Part shown: piece by piece, positions 53,850-63,978 of the stretch
Layout of the letters: every line of letters starts with the position of its first letter
Numbering within the stretch: the first letter of the stretch is position 1
Assembly (NCBI GenBank): GCA_905235155.1
Contig: CAJOKJ010000009.1
Coordinates: 39,089-103,088 of the forward strand
From: Candidatus Gastranaerophilales bacterium
GTDB taxonomy: Bacteria > Cyanobacteriota > Vampirovibrionia > Gastranaerophilales > Gastranaerophilaceae
Direction of reading: 5' to 3'
Length of the DNA stretch: 64,000 nt
Notes under the pieces: model-generated
Databases searched by the model: none
Told to the model about the DNA's origin: nothing
Seen by the model: only the letters and a program-made list of their open reading frames with translations
Program-made: the position numbers and the translations under genes

Positions 53850-56045
53850 ATGGACAGACGTTTTAGCACATTTGATTATATAATAATTTCGCTGATATCT
53901 TGCGGAATTGTGTGCTTAATTTACCACTATTTATATGACAAAATAGGATATACAAACTTAAACGATTTTTACGTTGGAGAGTCAATTTATAAAAATCACA
54001 ACAAATTATTAGATTTGGCAATATTTCCTTTGTATATTGCAACATTTTTTGTAATAATTCCAATTTATAAACTTTTTCCTAAATTAAATTTTAAACTTGA
54101 ACTACCCGATATAAATTTTGATATTCAGCCTTTTATACAAAATAATAAACATTTGTGCATGGCAATACAAACAGTTTTGTCCTTCGGATATTTAATTATA
54201 TACCCGTTTAACCGTAACTTTTATCCTATTTTAGCAGGTTTTATAATATTTTTAATTGTGTTTTCAATTATTAATTCTTATGTTAATTTGTACAAAAAAG
54301 AACAACCAGAATTATCTATTTTAGCGTTTATGCCCGTTTTTATAGCCTTATTTGGCAATGGATATAATTTTAGTAACTTCACGGTTGATATACACCACGA
54401 GGGCGAAAAACTTGCCGTTTGGCTTATGCACAGTCATTATAAAATGGCATTTTATAAAGATGTTATGCTCGTTCACGGATTTTGCGACATTATCCCACCC
54501 GTGTTGGGAGAAAAAATATTCAAAGAAAATTCATTAAATGCTTTTTATCTTGGCAGAAGCCTATTTGACAACATTATACTTATGATGACGGTTGGATTAT
54601 CTTACTACGTTTTCAAAAAATGCCCAATATTTATGTGTTTTTCAATGTTTAGAGCTTTTAATATTCCGCAACTGTATATTTTAAGTTTTCTAGTATTTTT
54701 AAAAAGCAAAAAGAATATTTTATGGCTGATTGCATATATTTTATTTGCATTTGCCGGACTTTTATTTTGGACAACGTACGGAACATTTTGGATTTTAGCA
54801 AGTTTACCATTAGCAATTTACGTTTTCTATAAACAACCCAAAAAATATATTTCAATAATTTTAATTGGACTGATACTGTTTTTATCAAAAGATTTTTTGT
54901 ACAATTACGTAACCTCAGCAATTGATTACATTCAATGTAACTTAATAGCATTTGGCAATAATTTTCCAACATTAAAATTACAGCAAATACCTTCTGACTT
55001 AATAAAGATATTTGCTCTTTTGGTAACACCTTACTTTATAATAAAACTAAAAGAAGAAGTTAAAAATAAAAACACTAATAACATATTTTTACTCTTATTT
55101 GCAATATTATTTGTATGCGTTTCTGTTAATTACTCATTAGGTAGAATTGACGGGATACTAATGCTAAGAATAAGAGATATTTCACTTTCTTATCTTGCTT
55201 TGATAATTCCGTTTTTACTTATTAACAACAACAAATTAAAATATGTTGCAACCTTTTTCGCTTGTTTACTGATTATAATAAATATTCAAAATCTTAACAA
55301 ATGGAAAAGCGTAAATTTACAGGAATTAAATACAATTGAAATAAAACAAGTTTTGAACAAATATTCAAAATCAAATGATGATTTTCTTGATTTAAACAGC
55401 GGTATAAATTATTTCATTTTTAACAAAAAAATGCCAATACCTTATACTTCTTATTTCAATATTGTTAGTTCAAAACAAAATAAAAAAATTGCAAATATTG
55501 AACCAAATATTATTCTATTAGAAACAAATTTGCCAAGATTTGATAAAGTATATCCATCATTAAGAATTAATCCCTTTTATAAAAAAATGTTACTAAATCC
55601 TAATTATTCAACATTAAAAACCGAAAATAATTTATTTTTAATAAAAGAAAAAGGTAAAAAAAACTTAAATGATTTAGATAATGCACTTTCAACAAACAAT
55701 TTGTCATATTTACCTGATGTTTGGTTTAATTCAAAAAACAAACTAAAAATAAAAGAAATTAAAATACAATACAATTTAAAAGATAATAACATTATTTTTG
55801 AAAAACAAATAAATGGTTCTGATATTGACTTAATAGAATTAAATACAGATAATAAAAATTTAAAATATGAAATATCAATAAATAACAGTTCATCAAAACT
55901 TAATTTTAATTCAAAACAAAATGAAGTGTTATTCCCATTTGATAATTTTCCGTCTTGGTTTTTAAATAATAATGTAAACATAATAACAATAAAAACAAAT
56001 AGACCAACAAAAATCATATCCGCTAAATTTTATCAAAAATTATAA
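53850..56045 (+). CDS. large polytopic membrane protein, GT-C-like
   Basis: 731 residues. About 12 membrane segments in the first ~480 residues, then a soluble C-terminal domain (~480-731) rich in Asn/Lys. A loop after TM5-6 has FTVDIHHEGEKLAVW, an acidic/His motif in the place where GT-C glycosyltransferases have their catalytic Asp/Glu; with LFWTTYGTFW later on, this makes a membrane glycosyltransferase plausible but not proven. No clear family. Leaderless start; it lies directly after the repeat field. Confidence 0.6.
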   Translation: MDRRFSTFDYIIISLISCGIVCLIYHYLYDKIGYTNLNDFYVGESIYKNHNKLLDLAIFPLYIATFFVIIPIYKLFPKLNFKLELPDINFDIQPFIQNNKHLCMAIQTVLSFGYLIIYPFNRNFYPILAGFIIFLIVFSIINSYVNLYKKEQPELSILAFMPVFIALFGNGYNFSNFTVDIHHEGEKLAVWLMHSHYKMAFYKDVMLVHGFCDIIPPVLGEKIFKENSLNAFYLGRSLFDNIILMMTVGLSYYVFKKCPIFMCFSMFRAFNIPQLYILSFLVFLKSKKNILWLIAYILFAFAGLLFWTTYGTFWILASLPLAIYVFYKQPKKYISIILIGLILFLSKDFLYNYVTSAIDYIQCNLIAFGNNFPTLKLQQIPSDLIKIFALLVTPYFIIKLKEEVKNKNTNNIFLLLFAILFVCVSVNYSLGRIDGILMLRIRDISLSYLALIIPFLLINNNKLKYVATFFACLLIIINIQNLNKWKSVNLQELNTIEIKQVLNKYSKSNDDFLDLNSGINYFIFNKKMPIPYTSYFNIVSSKQNKKIANIEPNIILLETNLPRFDKVYPSLRINPFYKKMLLNPNYSTLKTENNLFLIKEKGKKNLNDLDNALSTNNLSYLPDVWFNSKNKLKIKEIKIQYNLKDNNIIFEKQINGSDIDLIELNTDNKNLKYEISINNSSSKLNFNSKQNEVLFPFDNFPSWFLNNNVNIITIKTNRPTKIISAKFYQKL

Positions 56046-56206
56046 AAATACCCTACACAATAAAAAGTTAATTAAATACAGACTACCCGCTATTCACCAT
56101 TCATTGTTACGTAATTATTACAAATTAAGAATATTTTTTTGACAGCTATTGCATATTTTACTTATTGTATGTTTTTGATATGATTATGTCAAAGTGAGGT
56201 TTTGCG

Positions 56207-57289
56207 ATGAAAGATATGATGGATAAAATCCTGCAAATAGAGAAAAAGTATAATGAATTAGGTATTACTCTTTCCGATCCTGCGGTCATTCAAGATTACA
56301 ACAGATTTAAAGAATTATCAAAGCAACGTAAATCTATGGAAGAAACCGTAGAATTATATTATGCGTGGAAAAAATCCATTGATGCAATAGAAGATGCAAA
56401 AGAAATGCTAAAAGGCGAAACCGATGAAGAAATGAGAGCATTTTTAAAAGCAGATATCGAAGAAAACGAAAACAAAATTGTTGAATACGAAGAACAAATG
56501 AAAATTTTACTTCTTCCTCGAGACCCTATGGACGATAAAGATATTATGCTTGAAATTCGTGGCGGTGCAGGCGGTGATGAAGCAAACATATTTGCAGGCG
56601 ATTTAATGAGAATGTACATGCGTTTTGCAGATAAACAAGGCTGGAAAACTCAAGTTTTAAGCATGACAGAATGCGAAGCAGGTGGTGTTTCCGAAGTAAT
56701 TATCTCCGTGAAAGGAGATGCCGTATATTCAAAATTAAAATACGAATCGGGTGTTCACCGTGTACAACGTGTACCTCAAACAGAATCTCAAGGTCGTGTT
56801 CATACATCAACTGCAACTGTTGCCGTTATGCCGGAAGTAGATGATGTAGAAATAGAAATAAGACCTGAAGATATTGAAATGTCAACAGCACGTTCCGGTG
56901 GTGCAGGAGGTCAAAACGTAAACAAGGTAGAAACTGCCGCTCGTTTGTTCCACAAGCCGACAGGTATTATGATTTTCTGTACGGAAGAACGCTCCCAATT
57001 ACAAAACAAAGAACGTGCAATGCAAATTTTAAAAGCTAAATTATACGATTTGGAAGTTCAAAAACAAACTAAAGAAATAACAGATTTACGTCGTTCACAA
57101 GTTGGTTCAGGCGACAGAAGCGAACGCATAAGAACTTACAATTTCCCTCAAGGACGCTTAACAGACCACAGAATAGGACAAAACTTGAATGTATGGACTG
57201 TAATTGACGGAGATTTGGACGAACTTCTTAAACTGTTAATTGAATACGACCAAAAATTAAAGCTGGAAAAATTAGCGGAAGTAAACTAA
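56207..57289 (+). CDS. prfA: peptide chain release factor 1
   Basis: 360 residues, canonical length. The GGQ motif is in [16 protein letters not shown]; the stop-codon recognition loop is [12 protein letters not shown] (PxT type, so RF1: UAA/UAG). It starts with GAGG upstream. It stands in front of ylxR-infB, where most bacteria have nusA. PrmC, which modifies the GGQ Gln, is encoded about 5 kb upstream. Confidence 0.97.
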   Translation: MKDMMDKILQIEKKYNELGITLSDPAVIQDYNRFKELSKQRKSMEETVELYYAWKKSIDAIEDAKEMLKGETDEEMRAFLKADIEENENKIVEYEEQMKILLLPRDPMDDKDIMLEIRGGAGGDEANIFAGDLMRMYMRFADKQGWKTQVLSMTECEAGGVSEVIISVKGDAVYSKLKYESGVHRVQRVPQTESQGRVHTSTATVAVMPEVDDVEIEIRPEDIEMSTARSGGAGGQNVNKVETAARLFHKPTGIMIFCTEERSQLQNKERAMQILKAKLYDLEVQKQTKEITDLRRSQVGSGDRSERIRTYNFPQGRLTDHRIGQNLNVWTVIDGDLDELLKLLIEYDQKLKLEKLAEVN

Positions 57290-57290
57290 T

Positions 57291-57539
57291 ATGGAACACA
57301 AAAGAAAATGTGTCGGATGCGGTGAGTTGAAAAACCGCAAAGAATTGCTTAAAATCACATTTGATAAACAAAAAAATGAAGTTATAATTAATCCCGATAC
57401 TAAAATATTTGGCAGATCTGTATATCTTTGTTATAATAAAATGTGTAAACTAAATGCAATAAAAAAAAATAAATTGCAAAAGTGTCTAAAAACACCAATT
57501 TCAGAAGAATTGAAAGGAACTTTAATTGAGTACGAGTAA
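57291..57539 (+). CDS. ylxR: YlxR (DUF448) RNA-binding family protein
   Basis: 82 residues. RKCVGCGELKNRKELLKI and FGRSVYLCYNKMCKLNAIKKN are the YlxR signature with basic surface. Position between prfA and infB matches the conserved nusA-ylxR-infB neighbourhood. It starts 1 base after prfA and overlaps infB by 14 bases. Members bind RNA; some affect RNase P activity. Confidence 0.92.
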   Translation: MEHKRKCVGCGELKNRKELLKITFDKQKNEVIINPDTKIFGRSVYLCYNKMCKLNAIKKNKLQKCLKTPISEELKGTLIEYE

Positions 57540-60015
57540 TATGCGTGTAAGTGAATTAGCAAAAGAATTAGGATTAACAAGCAAAGAGGTAATTGAAAAA
57601 TTAGCTCAAATTCAAATAATTGTAAAAACACATTCGAGCTCTGTTACTCCTGATCAAATAAAAAGACTTAAAGACTCAATGAATGCAGGTGTGAAAACAG
57701 AAGTAAAAAAACCAAAAGCATTTATTGTAAAAAAAGCAAAACCTGAGGAAAAACCTGAAGTAAAGGTTGTAGAACAAGAGAAAAAAGAAGAACCTAAAGT
57801 TGAAAAAGTTTCTCAAGTTGAAAAATCAACACAAAATACAACAATAGAAGAACCTAAAGCAGAAAAAAAACCTCAAGCGGTAGAAAGACCTAGAGTAGAA
57901 GTTGTTAAAAAAGCACCCGTTAATCGTCTTGAAATAGTAAGACGTGCAAATCCTAATGCTACACGTCCGACAGACAGACCGCAAAAACCTGCTGACAAAT
58001 ATCAAAAACAGCAACAAAACGGAAAACCACAAAGACCTTCTGCCGATAAACCTATTGAACGTCATATTATTCCACAGGATATTTACGAAACAAAAACACA
58101 AAATTCAAAACACAAACCTGCGGATAAAAGAAAAGATAAAATTTCTAAAGAAGAAGAACAAGAAAGAATTTCATTAGAAAAAGCTGCTGCTCAAAAGCAC
58201 AAAAAACGCTCTCACAAAGAAGAAGAAAAGGAAGCAATAACTCAATTGGTAGTAAATACCGCAATGACAATTAGCGAATTGGCAGATAAAATTCAAAAAA
58301 CACCGGCAGAAATTGTTAAATTTTTAATGCTAAACGGAATTATGGCAACAGTAAATCAACTTATTGATGTTGATGTTATTAAAAAAGTTTGTGCCGAATA
58401 TGGTTTGGAAGTTCTTGATGAAGACTTAGACGCATACATCGAACAAGAAATGGCTAAAGAAGAAAAGAAAGAAAAACTTAAAGCCGATGAAAAGAACATG
58501 GTATCTCGTGCACCTGTTATAAGTATTATGGGGCACGTTGATCACGGTAAAACAACTTTACTAGACAGTATTCGTGCTTCAAAACATAAAATTGTTAATA
58601 CTGAAGTTGGCGGCATTACTCAATCTATTGGTGCATACACAATTTATCTTAACGATAGAAAAGTAGTATTTTTAGATACACCTGGTCACGAAGCATTTAC
58701 AGAAATGCGTGCAAGAGGTGCAAAAGCAACAGATATTGCAATTTTGGTAGTTGCTGCTGATGACGGCATTATGCCACAAACAATTGAAGCAATTAATCAC
58801 GCAAAAGCGGCTGAAATTCCTATTATTGTGGCTGTAAACAAAATTGATAAAGCAGGAGCAGATCCTGACAGAATTTTAACTCAATTAACGGAACACGGTC
58901 TTGTACCGGAAGCATGGGGCGGTGATACAATCACTTGCAATGTTTCGGCACTACAAAGACAAGGTATTGATGAATTATTGGAATATATTTTGCTTGTAGC
59001 GGATATGCAAGATTTAAAAGCAAATCCTAAGGCAATGGCAACAGGTGTTGTAATTGAAGCAAATTTAGACAAAGGCAAAGGCCCTGTTGCAACATTGTTG
59101 GTTCAAAACGGTACTTTATCCGTTGGAAACTGCGTTGTAGTAGGTACAGCCTGCGGTAGAGCAAGAGCATTGCTATCTGATTCCGGAGAAAAAATTAAAA
59201 ATGCAGAACCTTCAACTCCGGTTGAAATTTTAGGTCTTACAGAAGTGCCACAGGCAGGTGATACATTTGAAGTAGTTGCTAATGAAAAAGAAATGAAGGC
59301 AATTATTGAAAAACGTAAAGAAACAGAACGAACAAAACGTTTGGACGAAATGTTACCTGCACATATCAGAAAAGAAGCGGTTTCAGGAGAAGATAATATT
59401 CCACAATTAAACTTGATTATCAAAGCAAATACGCATGGTGCAGCAGAAGCTGTATCTCAAGCCATCGCTCAAATGGAATCTGATGAAATTGCTACAAAAA
59501 TTATTCACGTTGGAGTTGGTGATATATCAGAAGCAGACGTAATGCTTGCTTCTGCATCAAAAGCGTTAATTTTAGGATTTACGGTAAAAGAAGATTCTAA
59601 TGCTTTAGCAGCCGCAGAAAGAGAACATGTAACAATAAAGAAATATGATATTATTTATCAAATTCTTGAAGATATGGAAAAAACAATGTTATCATTGCTT
59701 GAACCTGAGATTAAAGAAGTTGCTCTTGGTAAAGCTGAAATAAGACAAGTATTTACTATTGGTAAAACAACTAAAATTGCAGGTTGCTATGTTACAGAAG
59801 GTAAGATTTTACGCAACAAAACTGCTGTTCTTGTTCGTAATGGTCAAGAAATATTCAGAGGTGCAATTGACCAGTTAAAACGTTTCAAAGACGACGTAAA
59901 AGAAGTTGCACAAGGATTTGAATGCGGTATTTCCTTTGCTAAATTCAATGACCTTCAAGAAGGCGATATTATTGAAGTTTCTACAACCGAAGAAGTTGAA
60001 CGTAAAAGTTTATAA
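57526..60015 (+). CDS. infB: translation initiation factor IF-2
   Basis: 829 residues. N-terminal IF2N ([19 protein letters not shown]), a Lys/Glu/Pro-rich linker (70-210), second IF2N ([20 protein letters not shown]), GTPase domain ([26 protein letters not shown]), then domains II-IV. A TTG start (57526) is used because AAAGGA lies 7 nt before it; the Met five codons on (57541) has no good ribosome site. Overlaps ylxR, so translation is coupled. Confidence 0.96.
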   Translation: MSTSNMRVSELAKELGLTSKEVIEKLAQIQIIVKTHSSSVTPDQIKRLKDSMNAGVKTEVKKPKAFIVKKAKPEEKPEVKVVEQEKKEEPKVEKVSQVEKSTQNTTIEEPKAEKKPQAVERPRVEVVKKAPVNRLEIVRRANPNATRPTDRPQKPADKYQKQQQNGKPQRPSADKPIERHIIPQDIYETKTQNSKHKPADKRKDKISKEEEQERISLEKAAAQKHKKRSHKEEEKEAITQLVVNTAMTISELADKIQKTPAEIVKFLMLNGIMATVNQLIDVDVIKKVCAEYGLEVLDEDLDAYIEQEMAKEEKKEKLKADEKNMVSRAPVISIMGHVDHGKTTLLDSIRASKHKIVNTEVGGITQSIGAYTIYLNDRKVVFLDTPGHEAFTEMRARGAKATDIAILVVAADDGIMPQTIEAINHAKAAEIPIIVAVNKIDKAGADPDRILTQLTEHGLVPEAWGGDTITCNVSALQRQGIDELLEYILLVADMQDLKANPKAMATGVVIEANLDKGKGPVATLLVQNGTLSVGNCVVVGTACGRARALLSDSGEKIKNAEPSTPVEILGLTEVPQAGDTFEVVANEKEMKAIIEKRKETERTKRLDEMLPAHIRKEAVSGEDNIPQLNLIIKANTHGAAEAVSQAIAQMESDEIATKIIHVGVGDISEADVMLASASKALILGFTVKEDSNALAAAEREHVTIKKYDIIYQILEDMEKTMLSLLEPEIKEVALGKAEIRQVFTIGKTTKIAGCYVTEGKILRNKTAVLVRNGQEIFRGAIDQLKRFKDDVKEVAQGFECGISFAKFNDLQEGDIIEVSTTEEVERKSL

Positions 60016-60032
60016 TCATAGGATAAAAAGTT

Positions 60033-60383
60033 ATGAGCAGTAGTTTACGTAATGAAAGAGTAAGAAAAGAATTAATGCGTGAAATCTCTGATATATTAAG
60101 AAAAGAAATCAGAGGTCTTGCAGGTGTTGTTTCTATTACTGATGTTGAAGTTAGCCATGATAACTCATTTGCAAAAGTGTTTTACAGCGTCTACGGTTCA
60201 GAAGAACAAAAAGAAAAATCAGTAAATATAATAAACCAAAACGTATCTAAAATAAGATACGAAGTCGGTAAACGTATAAGATTAAGATTAACTCCCGAAT
60301 TAAGATTTATTCAAGATAATTCTATTGAACGAGGCTCAAGAGTAAACGAAATTCTTGAAAAAATTTCTCGTGGAGAAGCTTAA
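60033..60383 (+). CDS. rbfA: ribosome-binding factor A
   Basis: 116 residues, usual length. KH-like fold with RNERVRKELMREISDILRKEI, VSITDVEVSHDNSFAKVFYSV and RLTPELRFIQDNSIERGSRV. It assists 30S subunit maturation. ATG with GGA upstream, 17 bases after infB; truB follows without a gap. Confidence 0.95.
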   Translation: MSSSLRNERVRKELMREISDILRKEIRGLAGVVSITDVEVSHDNSFAKVFYSVYGSEEQKEKSVNIINQNVSKIRYEVGKRIRLRLTPELRFIQDNSIERGSRVNEILEKISRGEA

Positions 60384-61247
60384 TTGTTTGGCTTCTTAAA
60401 TGTTTATAAACCTGTTGGCAAAACATCTCACGATGTTGTTGCTTATTTTCGTAAAATACTTAAAATTAAGCAAATAGGACATACAGGTACGCTTGACCCT
60501 TTTGCAGAAGGAGTTTTACCTATTTGCATCGGTAAATCTACACGTTTAATTGAATATTTACCTGATGACAAAGCATATTTAGCTTTTATTCAATTTGGAA
60601 AATCCACAGATACATACGACAATGAAGGTAAAATTACTTTTGAAAGTGATAAAAAAATTACAGAAGAATATATTTGTAAATGTTTAAAAATTTTTGAAGG
60701 TGTTATTGAACAATATCCACCAATATATTCCGCAATAAAAATTGACGGAAAAAAATTATATGAATATGCAAGAGAAGGGAAACAAATAGAAATCAAACCT
60801 CGAAAAGTTACAATTAAAACTATTGAATTAAAATCATTTAATTTTGAAAAACAAACGGCAGAAATACATATTGAATGTTCAAAAGGTACATATATTCGTT
60901 CAATAGCAAATGATTTAGGACAAAAATTAGGATGTGGTGGACATTTGTACAAACTCATAAGAACACAAGCCGGTAAATTTTTGATTGAAAACTCAATAAA
61001 TATGACGGACTTTCAATCTTCAGATATTGTACAAAAAAACTTAATTAACCCTATAAAAATGTTTGACTTACCAATATACAATTTAACAAAAGACGAAAAT
61101 GAAAAAGTCTTGCACGGACAAAATATACTTAACAAAAGTATGAAATATGCTGATTTTATAATTTTGATTTATAATGATAATATAAGGGCTATTGCTAAAT
61201 TAGATAATAACATAATAAAAGTCAATAAGGTATTTGATAATGTTTAA
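60384..61247 (+). CDS. truB: tRNA pseudouridine(55) synthase
   Basis: 287 residues from a TTG start that directly follows the rbfA stop, with GGAG 8 nt upstream. GxLNVYKPVGKTSHD at the start, catalytic Asp in GHTGTLDPFAEGVLP, then YxxxVQFG-like AFIQFGKSTDTYD and KGTYIRSIANDLG. It makes psi55 in tRNA T-loops. The PUA-like C-terminal part is short. It overlaps the next gene by 8 bases. Confidence 0.96.
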   Translation: MFGFLNVYKPVGKTSHDVVAYFRKILKIKQIGHTGTLDPFAEGVLPICIGKSTRLIEYLPDDKAYLAFIQFGKSTDTYDNEGKITFESDKKITEEYICKCLKIFEGVIEQYPPIYSAIKIDGKKLYEYAREGKQIEIKPRKVTIKTIELKSFNFEKQTAEIHIECSKGTYIRSIANDLGQKLGCGGHLYKLIRTQAGKFLIENSINMTDFQSSDIVQKNLINPIKMFDLPIYNLTKDENEKVLHGQNILNKSMKYADFIILIYNDNIRAIAKLDNNIIKVNKVFDNV

Positions 61248-62115
61248 AAAATTAATAGGGATATGCTTGTTTACAGTAACATTTTCGGCATCTGCATACG
61301 CTTCGGATTTATCAAAAATGTGTGCTGCACCGTACGATATGTCATGGAAAAGCACTAAAGTTTTGACAAATATAACAGGCATGACATTTTTAACACAAGC
61401 TATTACCAATTCGATTATAAAAGGGGAATTGAAAAAAGCGACGGGTTCAAAAGGTTTCAAAGCAAATATGAAATCGTTTAGTGCTAATGATTTAGCAGCC
61501 GGTCGTTTTAAATCATTAGCCATTACAGGTAAAAACTTAAATATGGATGGGGTATATTTATCAGAATTTAATGCGTCAACTATATGTGATTTTAATTATA
61601 TAAAAGCCACAAAAAAATCAGTAAAATTTAAAGAAAATTTTGCAATGAATTACTCAATGGCTATATCAAACGAAGACCTTAAGAAAACTGTTTTATCAAA
61701 AGACTATCTAACATTTCTACATTCAATGAACTTTAAAATGGGCGGAGTAAATCTTTTTGAGCTGGAAGATGTTGACGTTAATTTTAAAGATGACAAATTC
61801 TATTTTTCAATAAAAATGAAAAATACATTGTTTAATTATACTATTCCGTTTAATATGGAGGTTTCATCAAAAATGAAAGTTCAAAACGGAAAAATTAAAG
61901 TTTCAGAAGTAGCATTGGAAAACTTAAATCAAAAAATCAGTTTGACACAAGTTACAAATCTTTTAAATATGATTAATCCTCTAAACTTTACAGTAAATAT
62001 TCTTGATAATGAAAATACAAAAGTTGCAATAAAAACTTTAGACATAAAAAATGATAAATTAACTATTGATGGAACATTATTCGTTCCTAAAAATACGGAA
62101 GAAGTGCGTAAATAG
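61240..62115 (+). CDS. secreted LmeA/DUF2993-like lipid-binding protein
   Basis: 291 residues with a clear signal peptide (MFKKLIGICLFTVTFSASAYA-S). The mature part has alternating beta patterns with NLNMDGVYLSEFNASTICDFNYI and ...LTIDGTLFVP, which resembles the DUF2993/LmeA family common in cyanobacteria and actinobacteria (periplasmic lipid or phosphoinositol mannoside binding). Assignment rests on pattern only. ATG 61240 with AAGG upstream, within the end of truB. Confidence 0.65.
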   Translation: MFKKLIGICLFTVTFSASAYASDLSKMCAAPYDMSWKSTKVLTNITGMTFLTQAITNSIIKGELKKATGSKGFKANMKSFSANDLAAGRFKSLAITGKNLNMDGVYLSEFNASTICDFNYIKATKKSVKFKENFAMNYSMAISNEDLKKTVLSKDYLTFLHSMNFKMGGVNLFELEDVDVNFKDDKFYFSIKMKNTLFNYTIPFNMEVSSKMKVQNGKIKVSEVALENLNQKISLTQVTNLLNMINPLNFTVNILDNENTKVAIKTLDIKNDKLTIDGTLFVPKNTEEVRK

Positions 62116-62124
62116 GAGTTAAAT

Positions 62125-62718
62125 ATGAATAATTTTTTAAAAATAGGTTTAATAATTGTTTTAATACTTGCCGCAATATACGTAAAAATGGCATTTTTTG
62201 GCAGTAAAGATGTAGTAGAAGAAATACCTAAACAAGATCAAGAAGATGTTGTGGAAAATAATGAAGAAACCCCAACAAAAAAAGACGAAATCAAGTATCA
62301 AATAGTAAACGTATTCTTTATTGCTCATAACGAAAATGGTGAAGAAGTATACAGAGCAGTAAAAAGAGAGTACATTGAAGAATATGGTTCAAAGTTGAAA
62401 TTTGCAGTAAAATCTTTAATTAACGGTCCAACGGATAAAGAAAAAAAAGCAGGCGTATATACAGAAATACCGAGTGGGACAAGACTAATTTCAATAACAG
62501 AATCTCCTTCAAGAGTTGTTATAAACTTAACTTCTGATTTTGAAAATGGCGGAGGCACTGACGGAATTTACAAAAGATTATTCCAGTTAATAAAAACCGT
62601 TAAAATAAATTCTAATCTTCCACTATATTTGCAACTTGACGGAAAACAAGTTGATGTAATAGGCGGAGAAGGCATAATGATAAATCAACCTTTGAATGAG
62701 GACTTTGCAAATGAATAA
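62125..62718 (+). CDS. GerMN domain membrane-anchored protein
   Basis: 197 residues. One N-terminal membrane helix (FLKIGLIIVLILAAIYVKMAFF), an acidic linker and a GerMN (sporulation/spore germination-type) domain from about 58: VNVFFIAHNENG, AVKSLINGPTDKEKKAGVYTEIPSGTRL, VVINLTSDFENGGG. The domain is widespread outside spore formers in cell-wall related proteins and probably binds a ligand or protein in the periplasm. AGGAG lies before the ATG. Confidence 0.87.
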   Translation: MNNFLKIGLIIVLILAAIYVKMAFFGSKDVVEEIPKQDQEDVVENNEETPTKKDEIKYQIVNVFFIAHNENGEEVYRAVKREYIEEYGSKLKFAVKSLINGPTDKEKKAGVYTEIPSGTRLISITESPSRVVINLTSDFENGGGTDGIYKRLFQLIKTVKINSNLPLYLQLDGKQVDVIGGEGIMINQPLNEDFANE

Positions 62719-62983
62719 AGATTTAGATTATTACTTAAATTTAGACTGGACACTGATTGAAGGCACCGATTTGGACTTCAACGGTAATCCTTATCACTAT
62801 ATAGAAATAAAAGAAATTCCAAGTTTTGCTTTTTGTGCAAAAACGATAGAAAAAGCAAGAGAAAATTATAAACATCAATTGAAATTGCAATTAATGCTAA
62901 TGCTTCAAGATGGCGATGATATACCTGAACCGGGAGAAGATGATGATGATATCGACTGGGAAAGCATGTGTCCGGGTGGTTAA
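62711..62983 (+). CDS. HicB-like small protein
   Basis: 90 residues. YHYIEIKEIPSFAFCAKTIEKARENYKHQLK...GDDIPEP matches the HicB antitoxin-like fold (Y-x-x-x-x-E-I-P...A-K-T-x-E-x-A-x-x-N...P-x-P). It has a very acidic tail (PGEDDDDIDWESM). No hicA-like toxin gene and no DNA-binding domain. ATG 62711 with GAGG 9 nt upstream overlaps the GerMN gene; probably not a toxin-antitoxin system. Confidence 0.6.
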   Translation: MNKDLDYYLNLDWTLIEGTDLDFNGNPYHYIEIKEIPSFAFCAKTIEKARENYKHQLKLQLMLMLQDGDDIPEPGEDDDDIDWESMCPGG

Positions 62984-62992
62984 AATAATTTT

Positions 62993-63835
62993 ATGAAAAA
63001 ATTTTTAGAAAAAACTACATCACATGTAATTTTAGTTTTTATATCATTACTGTCTGTTTTTCCTTTTATCTGGCTAATCTCAACTTCATTGAAAGGTGCA
63101 GGAGAAAATATTTTTGCATATCCGCCAACAATAATTCCAACCGATTTTACATGGTCTAATTATCTTGGAGTATGGAAAAAAGTAGATTTTATGGCTTATT
63201 TTTGGAATAGCATGATTGTAGCAGGTGCAACAGTTTTATTGAATTTGATTTTATCATCACTTGCAGCATATCCTTTAGCAAGAATGAATTTTGCAGGTAA
63301 AAAGATTACCTTCTTTGCTATCCTTGCAACAATAATGATTCCGTTTCAAGCTATCATGCTGCCTGTTTATCTAATCACAATCAAATTAAATATGATGGAT
63401 ACCGTAAATAATTTTATGGGATACTTAGGGCTGGTAATGCCTTTTGCTGTAAGTGCTTTTGGAATATTTTTAATGCGTCAGGCATTTATGGCTATACCGA
63501 AAGAAATGGAAGAAGCAGCTATTGTTGATGGTTGCAATGTATTCCAAGTTTTTTGGAAAGTAATAATTCCAATGGTAAAACCATCTCTTGCGGTTTTAGC
63601 AATATTTACTTTTATAGGCTCATGGGGTGAATTTTTATGGCCTAGCATTGTTTTAACTAAAGAATCTATGTACACACTTCCGGTCGGAGTAAACAATTTA
63701 CAAGGAATGTTTAGCTCCAATTGGAGATTTATTGCAGCCGGTTCAATTTTATCTACTATTCCAATTTTAGTTTTCTTTTTAGCCATGCAAAAATATTTTA
63801 TTTCAGGTGAAAACGAAGGGGCTGTAAAAGGCTGA
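62993..63835 (+). CDS. carbohydrate ABC transporter permease (MalG type)
   Basis: 280 residues, six membrane helices. Binding-protein-dependent permease signature EEAAIVDGCNVFQVFWKVIIPMVKP (EAA-G-I-P loop). It should form the membrane channel for sugar uptake with a MalF-like partner, a binding protein and an MsmX-like ATPase, none of which are in the window. It ends 143 bases before the putative rRNA start. Confidence 0.92.
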   Translation: MKKFLEKTTSHVILVFISLLSVFPFIWLISTSLKGAGENIFAYPPTIIPTDFTWSNYLGVWKKVDFMAYFWNSMIVAGATVLLNLILSSLAAYPLARMNFAGKKITFFAILATIMIPFQAIMLPVYLITIKLNMMDTVNNFMGYLGLVMPFAVSAFGIFLMRQAFMAIPKEMEEAAIVDGCNVFQVFWKVIIPMVKPSLAVLAIFTFIGSWGEFLWPSIVLTKESMYTLPVGVNNLQGMFSSNWRFIAAGSILSTIPILVFFLAMQKYFISGENEGAVKG

Positions 63836-63978
63836 TACCAATACTGTTAAAACATCTGTATACAAACACTTTCAAATACATAAAATTTTTTTGCATCTTA
63901 CCTTTACAAAACTTAACAAACCATGAAAAACATGGCAATAATTGAGTTTGAGAATACTTTATATAAATGTAAGGTAAA

